64,000 nt of DNA from Haliotis asinina (Eukaryota; Mollusca; Gastropoda; Lepetellida; Haliotidae). Numbering within the stretch: the stretch's first letter is position 1; the number at the start of each line of letters is the position of its first letter. This document shows, one piece after another, positions 11,906 to 23,888 of this stretch. The translations under genes were made by a program, and so were the position numbers. Where the stretch lies: NCBI RefSeq assembly GCF_037392515.1, contig NC_090288.1:7309501-7373500 (forward strand), in the 5' to 3' direction. The notes under the pieces were generated by a model. That model worked only from the letters and a program-made list of their open reading frames with translations, did no database searches and was not told the origin of the DNA.

Positions 11906-12256
11906 TACTCGAGGCAATGTCACAGTGGGTTCACGGTCACTTCGGTGATATCAACAACTGAACCCACGTGTATATTCCCACAATTTCTTCAATCAGCTGT
12001 CAAGAGAAGACGTGGCACTTTCTAACATTGTCATACTACAAGCGACGTAACATACTTATCGTTCATACTGTCTCTCGCAACCTGCACGTGTCGTTTGCTG
12101 TTGAAACCTGTCTCTGTTTACATTGACAGGTTGGGTTACTCGAGGTGAACTCACAAACGATATGGTACAATTTTGAAGATACTTTGCAGAAGTACAGATC
12201 ATATTTCTACATCGGACCTCTGTGAAGACTGCAGAATAATAAGGGACTAAAGCTTC
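11906..12256. promoter_or_regulatory. Promoter / 5' UTR region of the phosphatase-like gene
   Basis: This stretch precedes the start at 12257. It holds CACGTG E-boxes near 11963 and 12085 and a direct in-frame stop (TAA 12248-12250) before the start codon. No TATA box is evident. If the minus-strand exon at 11777 is real, this would be a bidirectional promoter. Assignment rests on position only. Confidence 0.4.
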
Positions 12257-13322
12257 ATGGAAAGCTCAATGTATTCAATATTGTTGTTTATCACTCTTTT
12301 TGGATCTTCGTATCTCCTTAGTAAACAAGTCTTCCCCGATCGGAGCAAGCCGCCCGGTTTGAATGATCGCTTGAAACTATGGTGGGCAAAAGAGGTCACT
12401 CCAGATTTCCACGTGGCAGGGAGACTCTCTGAGCGCCAAATAAAATATGCATCAGAAGGTGGTTTCAAAAGCATAATCTCTCTTTTCAAGTATGCCGATA
12501 ACGAGCCTGGAGATTTCGGTGGGGACTATCTACCCACAACCAAAGAATCGAAAGAAATTGCAGAAAGGAAATGTGGGATGCAGTTTGAGGCACTGTTGTC
12601 GCCCGAAGAAGACTGGTGTAGTATTGATGCGGTTAAACGGTTAGCTGCAGTCCTGCCAACCTTAAAGAAACCCATCCTTCTCCACTGTGATCGTGGATAC
12701 ACAATTACTTTCGTCCTTCTAATGCACCTTGCAAACCTCACTGCCACAGATTCAGCATTTGAACCAAGAATTGACAGCTCAAGATTTTATGAAATCACAG
12801 CCAGAATGGGACTGGATTTTACAATGGATTTTACCAAAGAAGTTGTGGCAGATATTACAGGTGAACCGATTGTTAAGAACCCCCCAGTGACGAATGCTGA
12901 ACCAGATTATTGGTTGGACTACTGGCTAGGGCATCCAGTGTACAAAAATTGGTACACTGCAGGCCAGATTACCAGATCTCACATAGAACTGTTGGAATTT
13001 ACTGGCTTTAAATCAGTGATTAACCTACGAGCTGGCTTTCAGCTGGAAGGGAAGCCAAGTCAGGAAGAGGTGAATCTCTTAAACATTCCCGAAAAAACAG
13101 GAACATATGCCACTGATGATAATGAGCCTCGGCAACATAAAAATCGACTGGAGGCAACACGAATTGACCCCATCAAACCAAACAGTTATGTCGGACCAGG
13201 TTCTGAGACTAATTATGAAAGTTCCAATGCTGATGAATTTGGTGATGGTGTTGGCTACAATGTGGAAACTGAGAAGGAAGCATTTACAAAGTCAAAACTG
13301 AAGTACTATCATATGCCAGTTT
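12257..13322 (+). CDS. Tandem DUF442/phosphatase-like protein, exon 1 of 3
   Basis: Exon 1 gives residues 1-355 of a predicted 448-residue protein. Residues 6-22 are hydrophobic, a signal anchor or signal peptide. Domain 1 (about 45-200) has the layout of the DUF442 / beta-lactamase-hydrolase-like phosphatase fold: FHVAGRLSERQI, then KSIISLF, then LLHCDRGYTITF. Its P-loop has Cys144 but Thr149 where the family's CX4R arginine is expected, so it should not be catalytic. Domain 2 starts near residue 225 (YTAGQITRSHIELLEFTGFK, SVINLR) with a long acidic insert at 280-345, and ends in YYHMPV, continued in exon 2. The start is fixed by an in-frame stop just upstream (12248-12250). The donor T|gtaagt at 13323 splits a codon after its first base; reading on gives a stop at 13331. 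Substrate unknown. Confidence 0.85.
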
Positions 13323-13526
13323 GTAAGTATTAACATGTGAACATGCGTGTGCGAGTATGTATGTGTATGCATGCCCATACAGCATAGGCAGCTCAACCCA
13401 GTGGAATTATGGTTATGTTGCGTGTGACAAGTTGCGAAGGGATTGTTTGATCCTCTCCATGGCTTGTCACAGAACCCAGTTTGTACACTACTGTCCATCG
13501 ATCACTTGCCTGTGAACATTTGGGTT

Positions 13527-13742
13527 AGAATCTGTCTTCAGTAACCTATGCTTGTCTCACTAGGAAACTAATGGGATTTGGTGGTCATACTCGCTAACTT
13601 GGTTGACACGATTCATACATGATGCTCATGCTGATCACTTGATCAAAGTTGATTGTCTGGTTTAGACTCACTTCTTAACAAATCGCTCCCATATAGCTGG
13701 AATGTACTGCTGATGCTGAGTGTGGTGTTAAACAACATCACC
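13527..13742 (+). repeat. Dispersed repeat family B, plus orientation, in intron 1
   Basis: A diverged copy: 'ctaacttggttgacacgattc', 'tgatgctcatgctgatcac', 'catatagctggaatgtac' and 'gagtgtggtgttaaac' follow the family order. It lies wholly within the first intron of the phosphatase-like gene. Confidence 0.65.
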
Positions 13743-13939
13743 CAAGCCCTCCATGTGACCTGATATCCTACCATCCTTGGGAGGTATGAAACAAATGGGT
13801 AACATCTGAGTCAAACACAGGGCGCCTTGTAACAGGGTTTTGGGGCAGTTGTGTTCATTTGATTCAGGATTGCACACACTACCTCAGTCACTATTACTTG
13901 CATCAACCCCTTATCAATATTCTCCAGTCATTTTACATG

Positions 13940-15765
13940 GGACCATCCACCTTTCTAGTAACCATCATTCACATTGCTCCCTCCTCCCTCTTCTCCCATG
14001 TCACAGTCACAAAGCCACACACATCACACCCCTTCCCCTGGTCACCATCACACACAATGTTCACACCCTGTTCTGACACCATCACACATGTTGCCACACC
14101 CCCTTCTCCAGTCACCACATGTTGCCACACCCCCTTCTCTGGTCACCATCACACTTCACTCACAACCCCTTCTCTTGAAACCATCACACATCACAGCACC
14201 TTTTTCCAGTCACCATCATGTTGTCACACCCCCTTATGTCAAAATCACACATCACTCAAACCACCTTTCCCAAGGTCACCATCACACTCAATGTTCACAC
14301 CTTGTTCTTGCTGGCACCATCACACCTGTAGCCACTTCTCCAGTCACCATAACACATCACCACACCACTTCTCCAGTGACCATCACACATTGCCATACCC
14401 CCTTTTCCTGTTACCATCATACATTGCCACACTCCTTCTCATGTCACCATCACACTTGTTGCCACACCCAATTCTCCAGTCACCATCATACATTGCCACA
14501 CTCCTTCTCATGTCACCACCACACACTGCCACACCCCATTCTGCTGTTACCGTCATACTTTGCCACACCCAATTCTCCAGTCACCATCACACATTGCCAT
14601 ACCCCCTTTTCCTGTTACCATCATACATTGCCACACTCCTTCTCATGTCACCATCACACTTGTTGCCACACCCAATTCTCCAGTCACCATCATACATTGC
14701 CACACTCCTTCTCATGTCACCACCACACACTGCCACACCCCATTCTGCTGTTACCATCATACATTGCCACACCCCTTCTCCAGTCACCAACACACTTGTT
14801 GCCACACCCAATTCTCTATTGACCATCACACATGTTGCCATACCCCTTCTCTTGTCACCATCACACATCTTCTCCAATGACCATCACATGTTGCCACACC
14901 CCATTCTTCTGTTACCATCACACTTGTTGCCACACTCCTTCTTCAGACACCAACACACTTGTTGCCACACGCAATTCTCCAGTTACCATCGCACATCACC
15001 TTACCCCTTCTCCTTTCACCATCACACATCACCACAACCCCTTCCCATGGTCACCATCCCACACAATGTTCACACCCTGTTCTCCCGATACCATCACACA
15101 TGTTGGCACACCCCCTTCTCCAGTCACCATCACACATCACTACACCCCTTCTCAAGTGACCATCACACATGTTGCCACACCCCCTTCTCTGGTCACCATC
15201 ACACTTCACTCACAACCACTTCTCTTGAAACCATCACATGTCACAGCACCCCTTTTCCAGTCACCATCACGTTGCCACACCCCCATCTTATGTCAAAATC
15301 ACACGTCATTCACATCCCCTTTCCCTGGTCACCATCACACACAATGATCACACCTTGTTCTTCCTGGCACCATCACACATGTAGCCACACCCACTTCTCC
15401 AGTCACCATGACACGTCACAGCAAACCCTTCTCTACTGACCATCACACATGTTGCCATACCCCTTCTATCACCATCACACATCACACCCCTTTTCCAGTC
15501 ACCATCACACATGTTGCCACACCCCCTTTTCCTGTTACCATCATACATTGCCACGACCCATCTCCAGTCACCATCACACTTGTTGTCATGCCCAATTTTC
15601 CAGTCACCATCACACATTGCCACACTCCTCCTGTCACCATCACACACTGCCACACCCTTTTCCAGTCACCATCACACACATCGCCACAGCCCCTACTCCA
15701 GTCACTATCCCACATCACAGCATCCCATTCTCCAATGGACTTCACACGTCACCCCACACCTCAAA
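13940..15765. repeat. Large 34-bp minisatellite (caccatcacacattgccacaccccttctccagt)
   Basis: About 1.8 kb of tandem copies of a unit near 34 bases lies in intron 1 of the phosphatase-like gene. It has higher-order structure: a block near 14385-14590 repeats at an offset of 204 bases (six units), and a block with 'acacaatgttcacaccctgttct' near 14053 recurs near 15062, an offset of about 1009 bases. The plus strand stays open for 526 codons as a His/Thr/Ser/Pro-rich translation; this is a by-product of the repeat, not a gene. Confidence 0.92.
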
Positions 15766-16401
15766 ATACATTGAATTTATTTAAAACTGGTAGTGTAATG
15801 TAACCCATGCACATGTCCACAGGATAGGCATTTTTCCATTTCTCCCTTCCTTCATGATGGTGGGACAGGTGGTTACATGCCAATCTGGCTTCATATTAAT
15901 ATTGATTATTTTTTTACCACACCTGCATATAAACAGTATACAGGAATATAACATACCTGAAATCTGACATATTGCTAGCAGCATGTCAGTATAAACAAGC
16001 TTCTACCAGTATCTCAGTCCCCTGTGTCAGTACTTTGTCAACTATCTAAACACTTCAAATGGTGAAAGTGTGCAGTTTGTGTAAGATAATATCCAAACAC
16101 TCCTCTAGATAAGGCTGGATATAAGGTTACATACAGCATCTTGGGCCAGGATGACAGCCCGCTTGTCATGAGTTTGACATGTGTACATATACACAAACCC
16201 TTCGTGCCCACTTGTCTTAAAGACTTGTGCTCCTCCCATGGCCATTTTAACAACCTGCTGTCTCTTCTCACAATGAGAAATTGCATTGTTGATTCTCATA
16301 TATAGTTTCTGAACATTACCTTGTGGCAATCTACACCCTTTATTATAAAGTATAGTCTATTATTTTAGGTAGTAACTGTATCAACATGATCCAAAAACAA
16401 A

Positions 16402-16556
16402 AGTGAGTGAGCAAATTATGTTTTACGCTGCATTTAGCAATATTCCATCAATTTCACTGAAGGGAAAGGACACCAAGAATGGGCTTCACATAGCATACCA
16501 ATGTGGGGAATCAAACCTGGGCCTTTGGCGTGATGAATGAACGCCTTAACCACCAC
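16402..16556 (+). repeat. SINE family A (tRNA-like), in intron 1
   Basis: The copy reads gtgagtgag, 'ttttacgctgcatttagcaatattcca', 'ggacaccaagaatgggcttcacata', 'tgtggggaatcaaacctgggcc', 'aacgccttaaccacca'. Read on the minus strand, the last two parts resemble a tRNA head: an A box around TGGTTAAGG and a B box around GGTTTGATTCC. Other copies are at 18097, 19480, 25395, 25624, 27347, 29690, 32311, 38375 (-), 41982 (-), 46073, 50731 and 59686 (-). Confidence 0.8.
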
Positions 16557-17692
16557 CTTCCATGCAACATGTCTGTAGTGAAACTCTCAAACTGATCAGA
16601 ATTGATTTCACAAAAAAATTGTTATGGAGAGGAAATTGTGGAGGATACTGAAAAGAGGCAGTTGTGATGAATGGTATGCAGAAGGGTGCATGGAAGGTGA
16701 GCTGTGAGGAGTGATGTGATCATGGTGACTGCATGAGTCATTCTCATGTTATTCTCCATCAACTGCTGTTTCGTTTTGAGATTAACATGGGATCTGAGAG
16801 TGAGTGAGTTAAGTTTGACGAGAAGGGAATGACTTGAGGAATGAGGAGGGAGTATTGTCTACTATAGCTGAAAAAGGATTGGGGTGATTCTTTTAAAACA
16901 TACACGTTATAGGGTCTGTAAAGACAGTAGAATGTACTAAAAATGATTACATTTCCTATATTTCCTAAGTACCATTTCATTCAGCCAAGGAGTAGATGAT
17001 GTACCTTGGACACCATTTTCAAGTAAGACAGAAACATATATCCACAAGACCAAGGAATTCGAGACAGCTCAAGTTGTGATATAAAAACACAGAAGTGACT
17101 TGGCAAATATTGATAAGCTCCGTCAGAATGAGTAAAAGTTTTACGGACTTGGCTTGATCAATTTTATTTCTTGTTTTATTCTTTGTTTTATTTCAGGAAA
17201 TAAACTAGGTCTCGCCATATCATGGCAATGACTGTTCTCATACAGTTCAACTCTTTATTTATGTGTAACTTCTCCAAGGAATTAGCTTACTGCTACAGAT
17301 AAAGTTTTGTCTCGGAAAGGTGTTCTGAGTATGAGGCGTTACAATATTGCAGGTATTTATCAAGAATTTCGGCAAGTGATCTTACCACTATTTCCTGAAA
17401 TAGTCCCTGCACAGTAATCAGGGAAAAAACGGATATTCTGTTATTCAGTGGTATTTTAAAATTGCTTAAATGAACACAGTGTGAAAATACAATGTAAAAC
17501 TAAGCATTAAAGTCATCTTATTCAACTGTGAAACCCCAGGAAGCCATGAATTAGTTGTAATGGTATCAGCAAGAAAAGGGAACTTCTTGGATAAAATTTG
17601 AGAACAGATAGCATCATTTTCTGCAGACAAGGTGACCCAATATGAGGAGGGAGGAATTCCTTAGGCATTTTCAGTATGTCTGTTGTATGGTG

Positions 17693-17770
17693 GCAGTCTT
17701 TAAATAATCCAGTCTGAACCAGACAATCCAGTGATTCACTTACTGAGCATTGATCAACATAATCTGGATA
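17693..17770 (-). repeat. Fragment of repeat family B
   Basis: Only the core 'taaataatccagtctgaaccagacaatccagtgat' and the following 'agcattgatcaac' remain. Confidence 0.55.
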
Positions 17771-18096
17771 TGACATACATCAACTATGATAGTCACATTG
17801 ACCGCCTTGCCCCATTTGGTATTTCTTTCAGCCAGCATTGCTTGCTGAAGATTACTTATGCAGGGCTTCAAGAATTTGTTGAAAAGCCACTTGCCACAGG
17901 GCAAGTGACTGCAAGAAAGTATCTTGTCCTGACTAATTTTCCACTCGCCATAAATGAAACCATAAATGGAAATAATCTAATAGTCCACAGATAAGTAAGA
18001 TACTTTTATTTGATTGCCCGAAATGAAAACTGACTTGTCCCGGGCGTCAGGCGATGGGATTTTTGAACCCCTGTTATGACCCTCACCTTCATGTGT

Positions 18097-18235
18097 GAGA
18101 TAATGATTTTAGTTCTATGCAATATTCCAGCGATAGCACAACAGGGAAAATCAGTAAACTGTACCCAAGTGAGAAACTGAACCTCAGTCTTCATCATGAC
18201 AAGCAAATGCTTTAACCACCACACAACTTTTTTAT
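18097..18235 (+). repeat. Degenerate SINE family A copy
   Basis: Weak but ordered matches: 'gcaatattccagcgatagcac', 'gtacccaagtgagaaactgaacctcagtc' and 'aaatgctttaaccaccaca'. Confidence 0.45.
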
Positions 18236-18524
18236 GCATAGTATTCCAAGTTGTATTTGAGTTTCCCAATGCACATCTTGTTTCAGACGGAAAATAACAG
18301 TATAGTTTAACTGACAGAAACAATTTGAGTGAGAAACTCGGTTGTACAATGTTGGAGAATAAATGTCTTAGGTATTTTTCATAATAGAATGAATGTGTGA
18401 TTCTGTGGCATGTGGTTTTCAAAGCATCTTTTTTAGTTATATGTTAAACAATCCTGAAAAGAAATGCAGACCATGCCCACTTATAGTTTCCTAAGAGTGC
18501 CATTATCGCTTAGTTGACAGGGTG

Positions 18525-18595
18525 AATTTTCAAAGCTCTCTTAGCACTACGATAGTCATAAGTGCCACTATAAAAGAGCTTTGAAAATCTAGACC
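18525..18595. repeat. Short fold-back element, copy 1
   Basis: The sequence ttttcaaagctctcttagca is followed after about 30 bases by its near-complement, aaaagagctttgaaaatc, so it can form a hairpin. Related copies lie near 29055, 43005 and 52283; the four share the core 'gctctcttagcgctaaga'. Confidence 0.7.
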
Positions 18596-18610
18596 CTGGT
18601 CACTACCACT

Positions 18611-18993
18611 TGAGTAAGAGACCAGTCACAACTAGTTGGAGTAAGAGACCAGTCACAACTGGCTGGAGTAAGAGACCAGTCACGACTAGTTTTGAGTAAG
18701 AGACCAGTCACAACTGGCTGGAGTAAGAGACCAGTCACGACTAGTTTTGAGTAAGAGACCAGTCACAACTAGTTTTGAGTAAGAGACCAGTCACGACTAG
18801 TTTTGAGTAAGAGACCAATCACAACTAGTTTTGAGTAAGAGACCAGTCACAACTGGTTGGAGTAAGAGACCAGTCACGACTAGTTTTGAGTAAGAGACCA
18901 GTCACAACTAGTTTTGAGTAAGAGACCAGTCACGACTAGTTTTGAGTAAGAGACCAGTCACAACTGGTTGGAGTAAGAGACCAGTCACGACTC
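18611..18993. repeat. 27-28 bp minisatellite next to exon 2
   Basis: Fourteen copies of gagtaagagaccagtcac plus either aactggttg or gactagtttt lie head to tail. Variant types alternate (27-base Gly-type 'ggttg/ggctg' ends and 28-base 'agtttt' ends), indicating expansion by multi-unit blocks. The array ends 28 bases before the acceptor of exon 2 at 19022. There are no unique spacers, so this is not a CRISPR array. Confidence 0.95.
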
Positions 18994-19021
18994 TGTCAAG
19001 TATCATCTTTATGTATTGCAG

Positions 19022-19126
19022 CATCAGGGTTGTACAGAAAATTCTTTGAGAACAACCTCAAGACAATTGTCAAGGTGGGATCCAAGGGTCCAGTGTTGGT
19101 ACACTGTGCCAGGGCAACCAGAGCAG
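19022..19126 (+). CDS. Tandem DUF442/phosphatase-like protein, exon 2 of 3
   Basis: Acceptor ttatgtattgcag (AG at 19020-19021) and donor gcag|gtcagt (gt at 19127). The 105 bases continue domain 2 from residue 356: SSGLYRKFFENNLKTIV, then GPVLVHCARATRA. The P-loop HCARATR has Cys384 and Arg389 in the CX4R spacing used by DUF442-type proteins (compare HCRSGTR), though the usual Gly is replaced by Ala. Domain 2 could therefore be catalytically competent, unlike domain 1. Phases match both neighbours (one base carried in, one carried out). Confidence 0.85.
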
Positions 19127-19479
19127 GTCAGTACAAGGTCATACATTCAGACAGCAGGTTAGGAGGTCAACATTAATTGACCTCGTCTTAACATCAAAAC
19201 ATAAGTATTTACTTAGTCCCTTAATTAAGATACTACAGACAGCCAATAAGCACCTTCATATTCATGAACAAGCAAAGAAAATGGTTGTTGTATTGAGGGT
19301 CTATTGTGTTCTGCTGTAGCTATGAACATACTGATTCAGTTTGTACTAGTGATTACTTTTATCCAAAGATGTATTTTATAGGGCTGTTATAATTCACTCA
19401 CATTTACTGAATCACTGTATCCCTTCATGTATACAATTTGCTATTTGTGATCACTAGAATTGAATATTCATGGATTTTA

Positions 19480-19618
19480 TGTGTAGAGTCCTGAATTTGG
19501 GTGTCATGGCGGGGAACACCAGAAATGGACTTCACATACTGTACTCTGGTGGGGAATCGAACCTTGGTCTTTGGTGTGGTGCGAGAACTTGTTAGCCACT
19601 GGGCTACACCACCACGCA
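19480..19618 (+). repeat. SINE family A copy in intron 2
   Basis: Contains 'catggcggggaacaccagaaatggacttcaca', 'ggtggggaatcgaaccttggtc' and 'ccactgggctacaccacc'. The copy lies inside the 681-base intron between exons 2 and 3 of the phosphatase-like gene. Confidence 0.75.
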
Positions 19619-19807
19619 GCAATAATGGAGTCACAGGTCATTGCAGTGAGAAATTAACACTCTCATCATGGTCAAAACTTATGAAATCATTTGTTATTTT
19701 TTAACAGAGTATAAGGCCATACCAGTTATATATCTTGTTTATGGATCAGTTTGTCACAGTTTTTGAGGAATAAGAAACATATAATAAAACTACCTTTTTT
19801 CATCCAG

Positions 19808-19983
19808 CTTATGTTGCCATTCTCGGAGCAGCTATTCAACACGATCTCAGTTTTGACTGGGCCCTTCAGAGAAGTCAAGAATTAGGATTTGCTGTCACAC
19901 CAGAAAAACTGCCTGAGGTCTATCAACTATATGAGGAGTACCTAGTCAAGAACAAAGACCGCTCAGCTAAAGAGGAATTATAA
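19808..19983 (+). CDS. Tandem DUF442/phosphatase-like protein, exon 3 of 3 (C-terminus)
   Basis: Acceptor ttttttcatccag (AG at 19806-19807). The exon encodes AYVAILGAAIQHDLSFDWAL, a helix following the P-loop, then QRSQELGF and a charged tail ending KDRSAKEEL with TAA at 19981-19983. The three exons total 1347 bases, 449 codons including the stop, with all phases consistent. An ATTAAA motif at 20198-20203 is a candidate poly(A) signal. Confidence 0.85.
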
Positions 19984-21237
19984 TCTTTTACCAAACCCTG
20001 GTAACCATGGTAATAGTTGCTGTAGATTTCATGGAAATGCTGTTGAATAGATTCTTCCACTTTTTTGTTGAAAGCGATCTGTTATCATAGCTAACTATTA
20101 TCAATTTCCCACAAACTGTTCTATTCTAAAACTGCTGAATTTAGATTCAGTTTTACTTTGTTACTTAAATCAATGTTTTTAAAAATAAGGTGGTCCAATT
20201 AAATACATAGATACATACATAGACAAGTGAAAGGACAGGTTCTTGAAATTGCTAAAGAAATAGGATGATAAACATACCTTACATTGGTGGACCTCACTAG
20301 TCAAACACATTGTACTAAATGGTAAATATAAGACAAACAACCATGTATTGATTCAAGTTTTAATTCATTCAGTTTTCATGAAGTTTTTTTTTAAAGTTTT
20401 AAAGTTTTGGAATAACCCTGCATTGTAATTTAACAAAATGAGTAATTACCTTTCACGAAAAACATGTTTTATTTGTGACTGCATGTCGCTATGACACAAG
20501 CGCACACTAACAAAGAATGTAAGTTAAACAAAAGGTACCTGGGTAATTTCAGAATAATTAGGACCATGGTGTATACCATGTAAAAATTAGGATCATCACG
20601 AATAGTGAACTATTGTTATAATGATCCTAAAAGGGACAACTTACTTATAGTTTGTTTTTACTGTATTTTGTTGTACACAGCAAATATACAGCTAAGGTGT
20701 TGACACACAGTTACTTGTATCTGTCAGTGTGTTATATGTTCACTATTATCAGTTTCATGTAAATCAATACATGCTATAGGTGTATTTTGACACCCGAATC
20801 ACTAGTCCATGATGCAATGCAAATCATTCCAAGAACATGCTATATGGGTGCCATATGATTCTACCTCATGGAAAACTGTTCTGCCAAGATACCAAGAGTA
20901 GTAATATATATTAAGTGAGCTGTTGTTTGTTTGAAGGTAAACACTCTGCCAAAAATATTTACTTACCAGTTGTGGTACCATTGACGTCATCCAATTTGCA
21001 TAGGCAGTGAATCTGTCCTATTCTATGTGGGTAAAATTTTCAAAAGCTGCACACATTACAACTATCAAGTACCGTTAACATGTTAGGTATCATGGATATA
21101 GTCAGCAGGATTGAGTAATAGGCAGATAATATAAAAAGGGTTATTACTGGCAGTGACTGGATAATGTCATTTCTTTCATATTACCAAATGCCATGACAGT
21201 TGAGCAGCAGAAATTTAAAAAAACAAACAAAAACAGT
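19984..21237 (+). other. 3' UTR and downstream sequence of the phosphatase-like gene
   Basis: No coding potential was seen. ATTAAA at 20198-20203 would give a 3' UTR near 230 bases; AATAAA at 21514-21519 and 22187-22192 are alternative, more distant signals. Confidence 0.4.
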
Positions 21238-21530
21238 GCATGACATTTACTGCAGAAATATAAAGTAAACCCAGTGCATGACAGATTTGCTGCAGAAACA
21301 TGAAAAAAAAACTCAATGCAGGACATTTACTGCAGAAATATATAAAGAAAACCCTCAGTGCATGACAGGTTTACTGCAGAAATATATATGTTAAAAAAAA
21401 AACCATTGCATGACTGATTACCGCAGAAATATAAGAAAAACCTATTGCATGACAGATTTACTGCAGAAATATAAAAGATCCCAGTGCAAGACAGATTTAC
21501 TGCTAAAATAAGAAATAAAGTGCATGATAA
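21238..21530. repeat. 36-47 bp imperfect tandem repeat (catgacagatttactgcag)
   Basis: Seven to eight diverged copies of catgacagatttactgcag followed by aaatata and a run of A of varied length. The A-run explains the changing period. Short minus-strand ORFs here (SAVNLSCTGF-type repeats) are by-products. Confidence 0.85.
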
Positions 21531-23888
21531 AATATTCAAGGTAGTATGAAATAACTGGTCCCTAGCTTTTTTGAGTTTTGTTAAAGAAACTTACTGTTGT
21601 TAACCAAGTGCTGGAGCATTTCTGTAACCATGGTAATTAGATTAGCGTTTCCACTTCCAGGGAGTGGAATGGCACTAGAGGGTGTGGAGCTACATAACTA
21701 GGAGACAAACCTACTATTCTGACACAGGTGTACTGATTAAGAATGGCTCTAAATTTATTATAAAACTGTACATGTTGGAGTTTTGTGTACAGATCCAGTG
21801 CTGCTGATACTTACTGTATGTAATTTAACCAAGTTCATTAATATTTTTATTTCTTAGTAATGATGTGCCAAAACTGACAATGCTGACTGTATATTCCACA
21901 GCTTTAATTATTTATTGTTGTTTACTTGTTTGTTACCTATAAGATGTCAGTCATTTTAAGTGGTAAACACTTTTGGATTTACTGATTTTCAAACATTATA
22001 CAGTTCTTAGTCATTGTATCCAATATACTGTTGTGTTGACCATTGCCCTGCTTGTTATTATTTTGTGTATATGTTATGTTATGTTTCACCTGGCATCAGG
22101 AACAGCTTCATGTGACAGATATACTGGACAAAATAAGTTAGGGATATTAGTATTTGTATGATTGATATTTCATCAGTGTGTCAATGAATAAATAGATCAT
22201 TATTTACCATTTCAAAATTGACATACATCCCTAATTATTTTTGTCCTGTATTTTTGTGGGTCAAGGGGTATTTACTGCTTTGTTACAACTTGTGCTGTGG
22301 CCAAATGTTTCTGTGCCTTGGTTTGTTGATTTTGTTATGAAATATCTCGTTTGCAAGACAAGGAAACGAATGTATGTAACATTGCCGTTTCAACATTGGT
22401 TTTAGCTCCAGGATTTATATGAAACCACATGTTGTTGTTTCAAAACTTTAGAATAATGAAAATTCCAGTTGTTTACAGCTTGGTTTTTGGTACCCACAAA
22501 TCTTTTTTATTCTATAAACACAAGATGTGTACAGTGTATTTAAAAATGTATAAAAACTGGACCCACACTTCTTTTAATGCTTAGAAACATCGTAATAGGT
22601 AAGCATAAAATATAATTTCCATGTCAGATCATTTCTGAAACATTTATCTTTTTAAAGTCATGGTATCCATAAACCAAAAACCTCCCACTGTGCATGTTAC
22701 TCTGATGAGTAACTTACACAACTGTAGTAATGCCGGTGATTGTATATCATCACACATGAGCATGCCAAGATCTATTTCACATGGATGAAGTAATATTTAA
22801 TTATTTCAACATACTCAACGTTCATAGTGTTTTTGTTCTAACGTTCAAGGAATAAGTATGTTAAAGCTTTAAAATCAGATGCCAATAACTGATCATATGC
22901 TAAACTCAAAGTATCTATTGTAGCTAATTGCAGAGTCTAGTGGCAGCCATCTTGAAAAAAAGTGTTTGGTCTCTTTATTTCCAATCTCTTTACTGCACAT
23001 TGTGAATATTGTGTTTTGGTGACTGTATACTATATGCATAAAACTGAATGCGTTTTTGGCTCTAGAATTAGCCATTGGAATGATTGCATGTTTCAGATAT
23101 ATTTTAAAGCTCTCCTTTATTCACCATTTAAGTGTAAAGGACAAAGTTAGAATGAAGTAAAATTTTAGACAAACAGTATTGACTGTAACATGTGAAAGGG
23201 TAATACACTATGATAAACAATGTCTCACTGGATTCAGCATGGAATATGCACTTTCTAGTCATATTTGTGAAAAAATATGTATAATGTTTTTATTTCTGAC
23301 AGCACTTTTTTGTGCCATTCTCAAAACAAGGTTTTGAGGGTATCATTGTGAAAATATGATTTACAAAGTATTTGTTGTCAGGTGTACTGTGAATTTGCTC
23401 AAAGTTTCATGACATTGTTGGCATTACAAGTACGAGGTCACATATCTTCCCACAGAACTACTTTACAAACATATTTATGCCTTAGCAGATATCATTGATA
23501 TCATGATTACTAATTTGTTTGTCATTAAATTCTGGGTATAGAATTATGACTTTAACAGTAGTTTTTTGTGTTTTCAGTGTGATATTTTAGGATAATACAA
23601 TTTTAGTTTTCAGGTTAAAATGTTATATTTTATTGTGATCAAGTTGCTAGGACTAGTTTGAGATTTACCCTTACACTGGTGTTGCAACCAGCAGTTTCAC
23701 TGTGTCAGGTGAATTTGTGCTACCTGCTCAAGTCTTCGATTAAAAAGTTTCTCATAAAACAATGGAATCATGTAGGCTAGTAGTCATCACTTCAACTTAA
23801 GAAACTCTTTTTCTGCATGAACATCTAACATGATCAAATTACAGTATATTTCCTTGTGACAGTCACTTGAAAATAATGTTTCAAGGTA
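21531..23888. other. AT-rich non-coding stretch
   Basis: No gene, splice pattern or known repeat was recognised on either strand. The AATAAA at 22187-22192 is the only signal noted. Confidence 0.4.

Noticed and set aside
13859-15439. A 526-codon plus-strand open frame, His/Thr/Ser/Pro rich
   Set aside because: It is the translation of the 34-bp minisatellite; overlapping frames on both strands are just as repetitive and no gene signals surround it.
18611-18993. CRISPR-like array of 27-28 bp repeats
   Set aside because: There are no unique spacers; units follow each other directly, and the setting is a eukaryotic intron.
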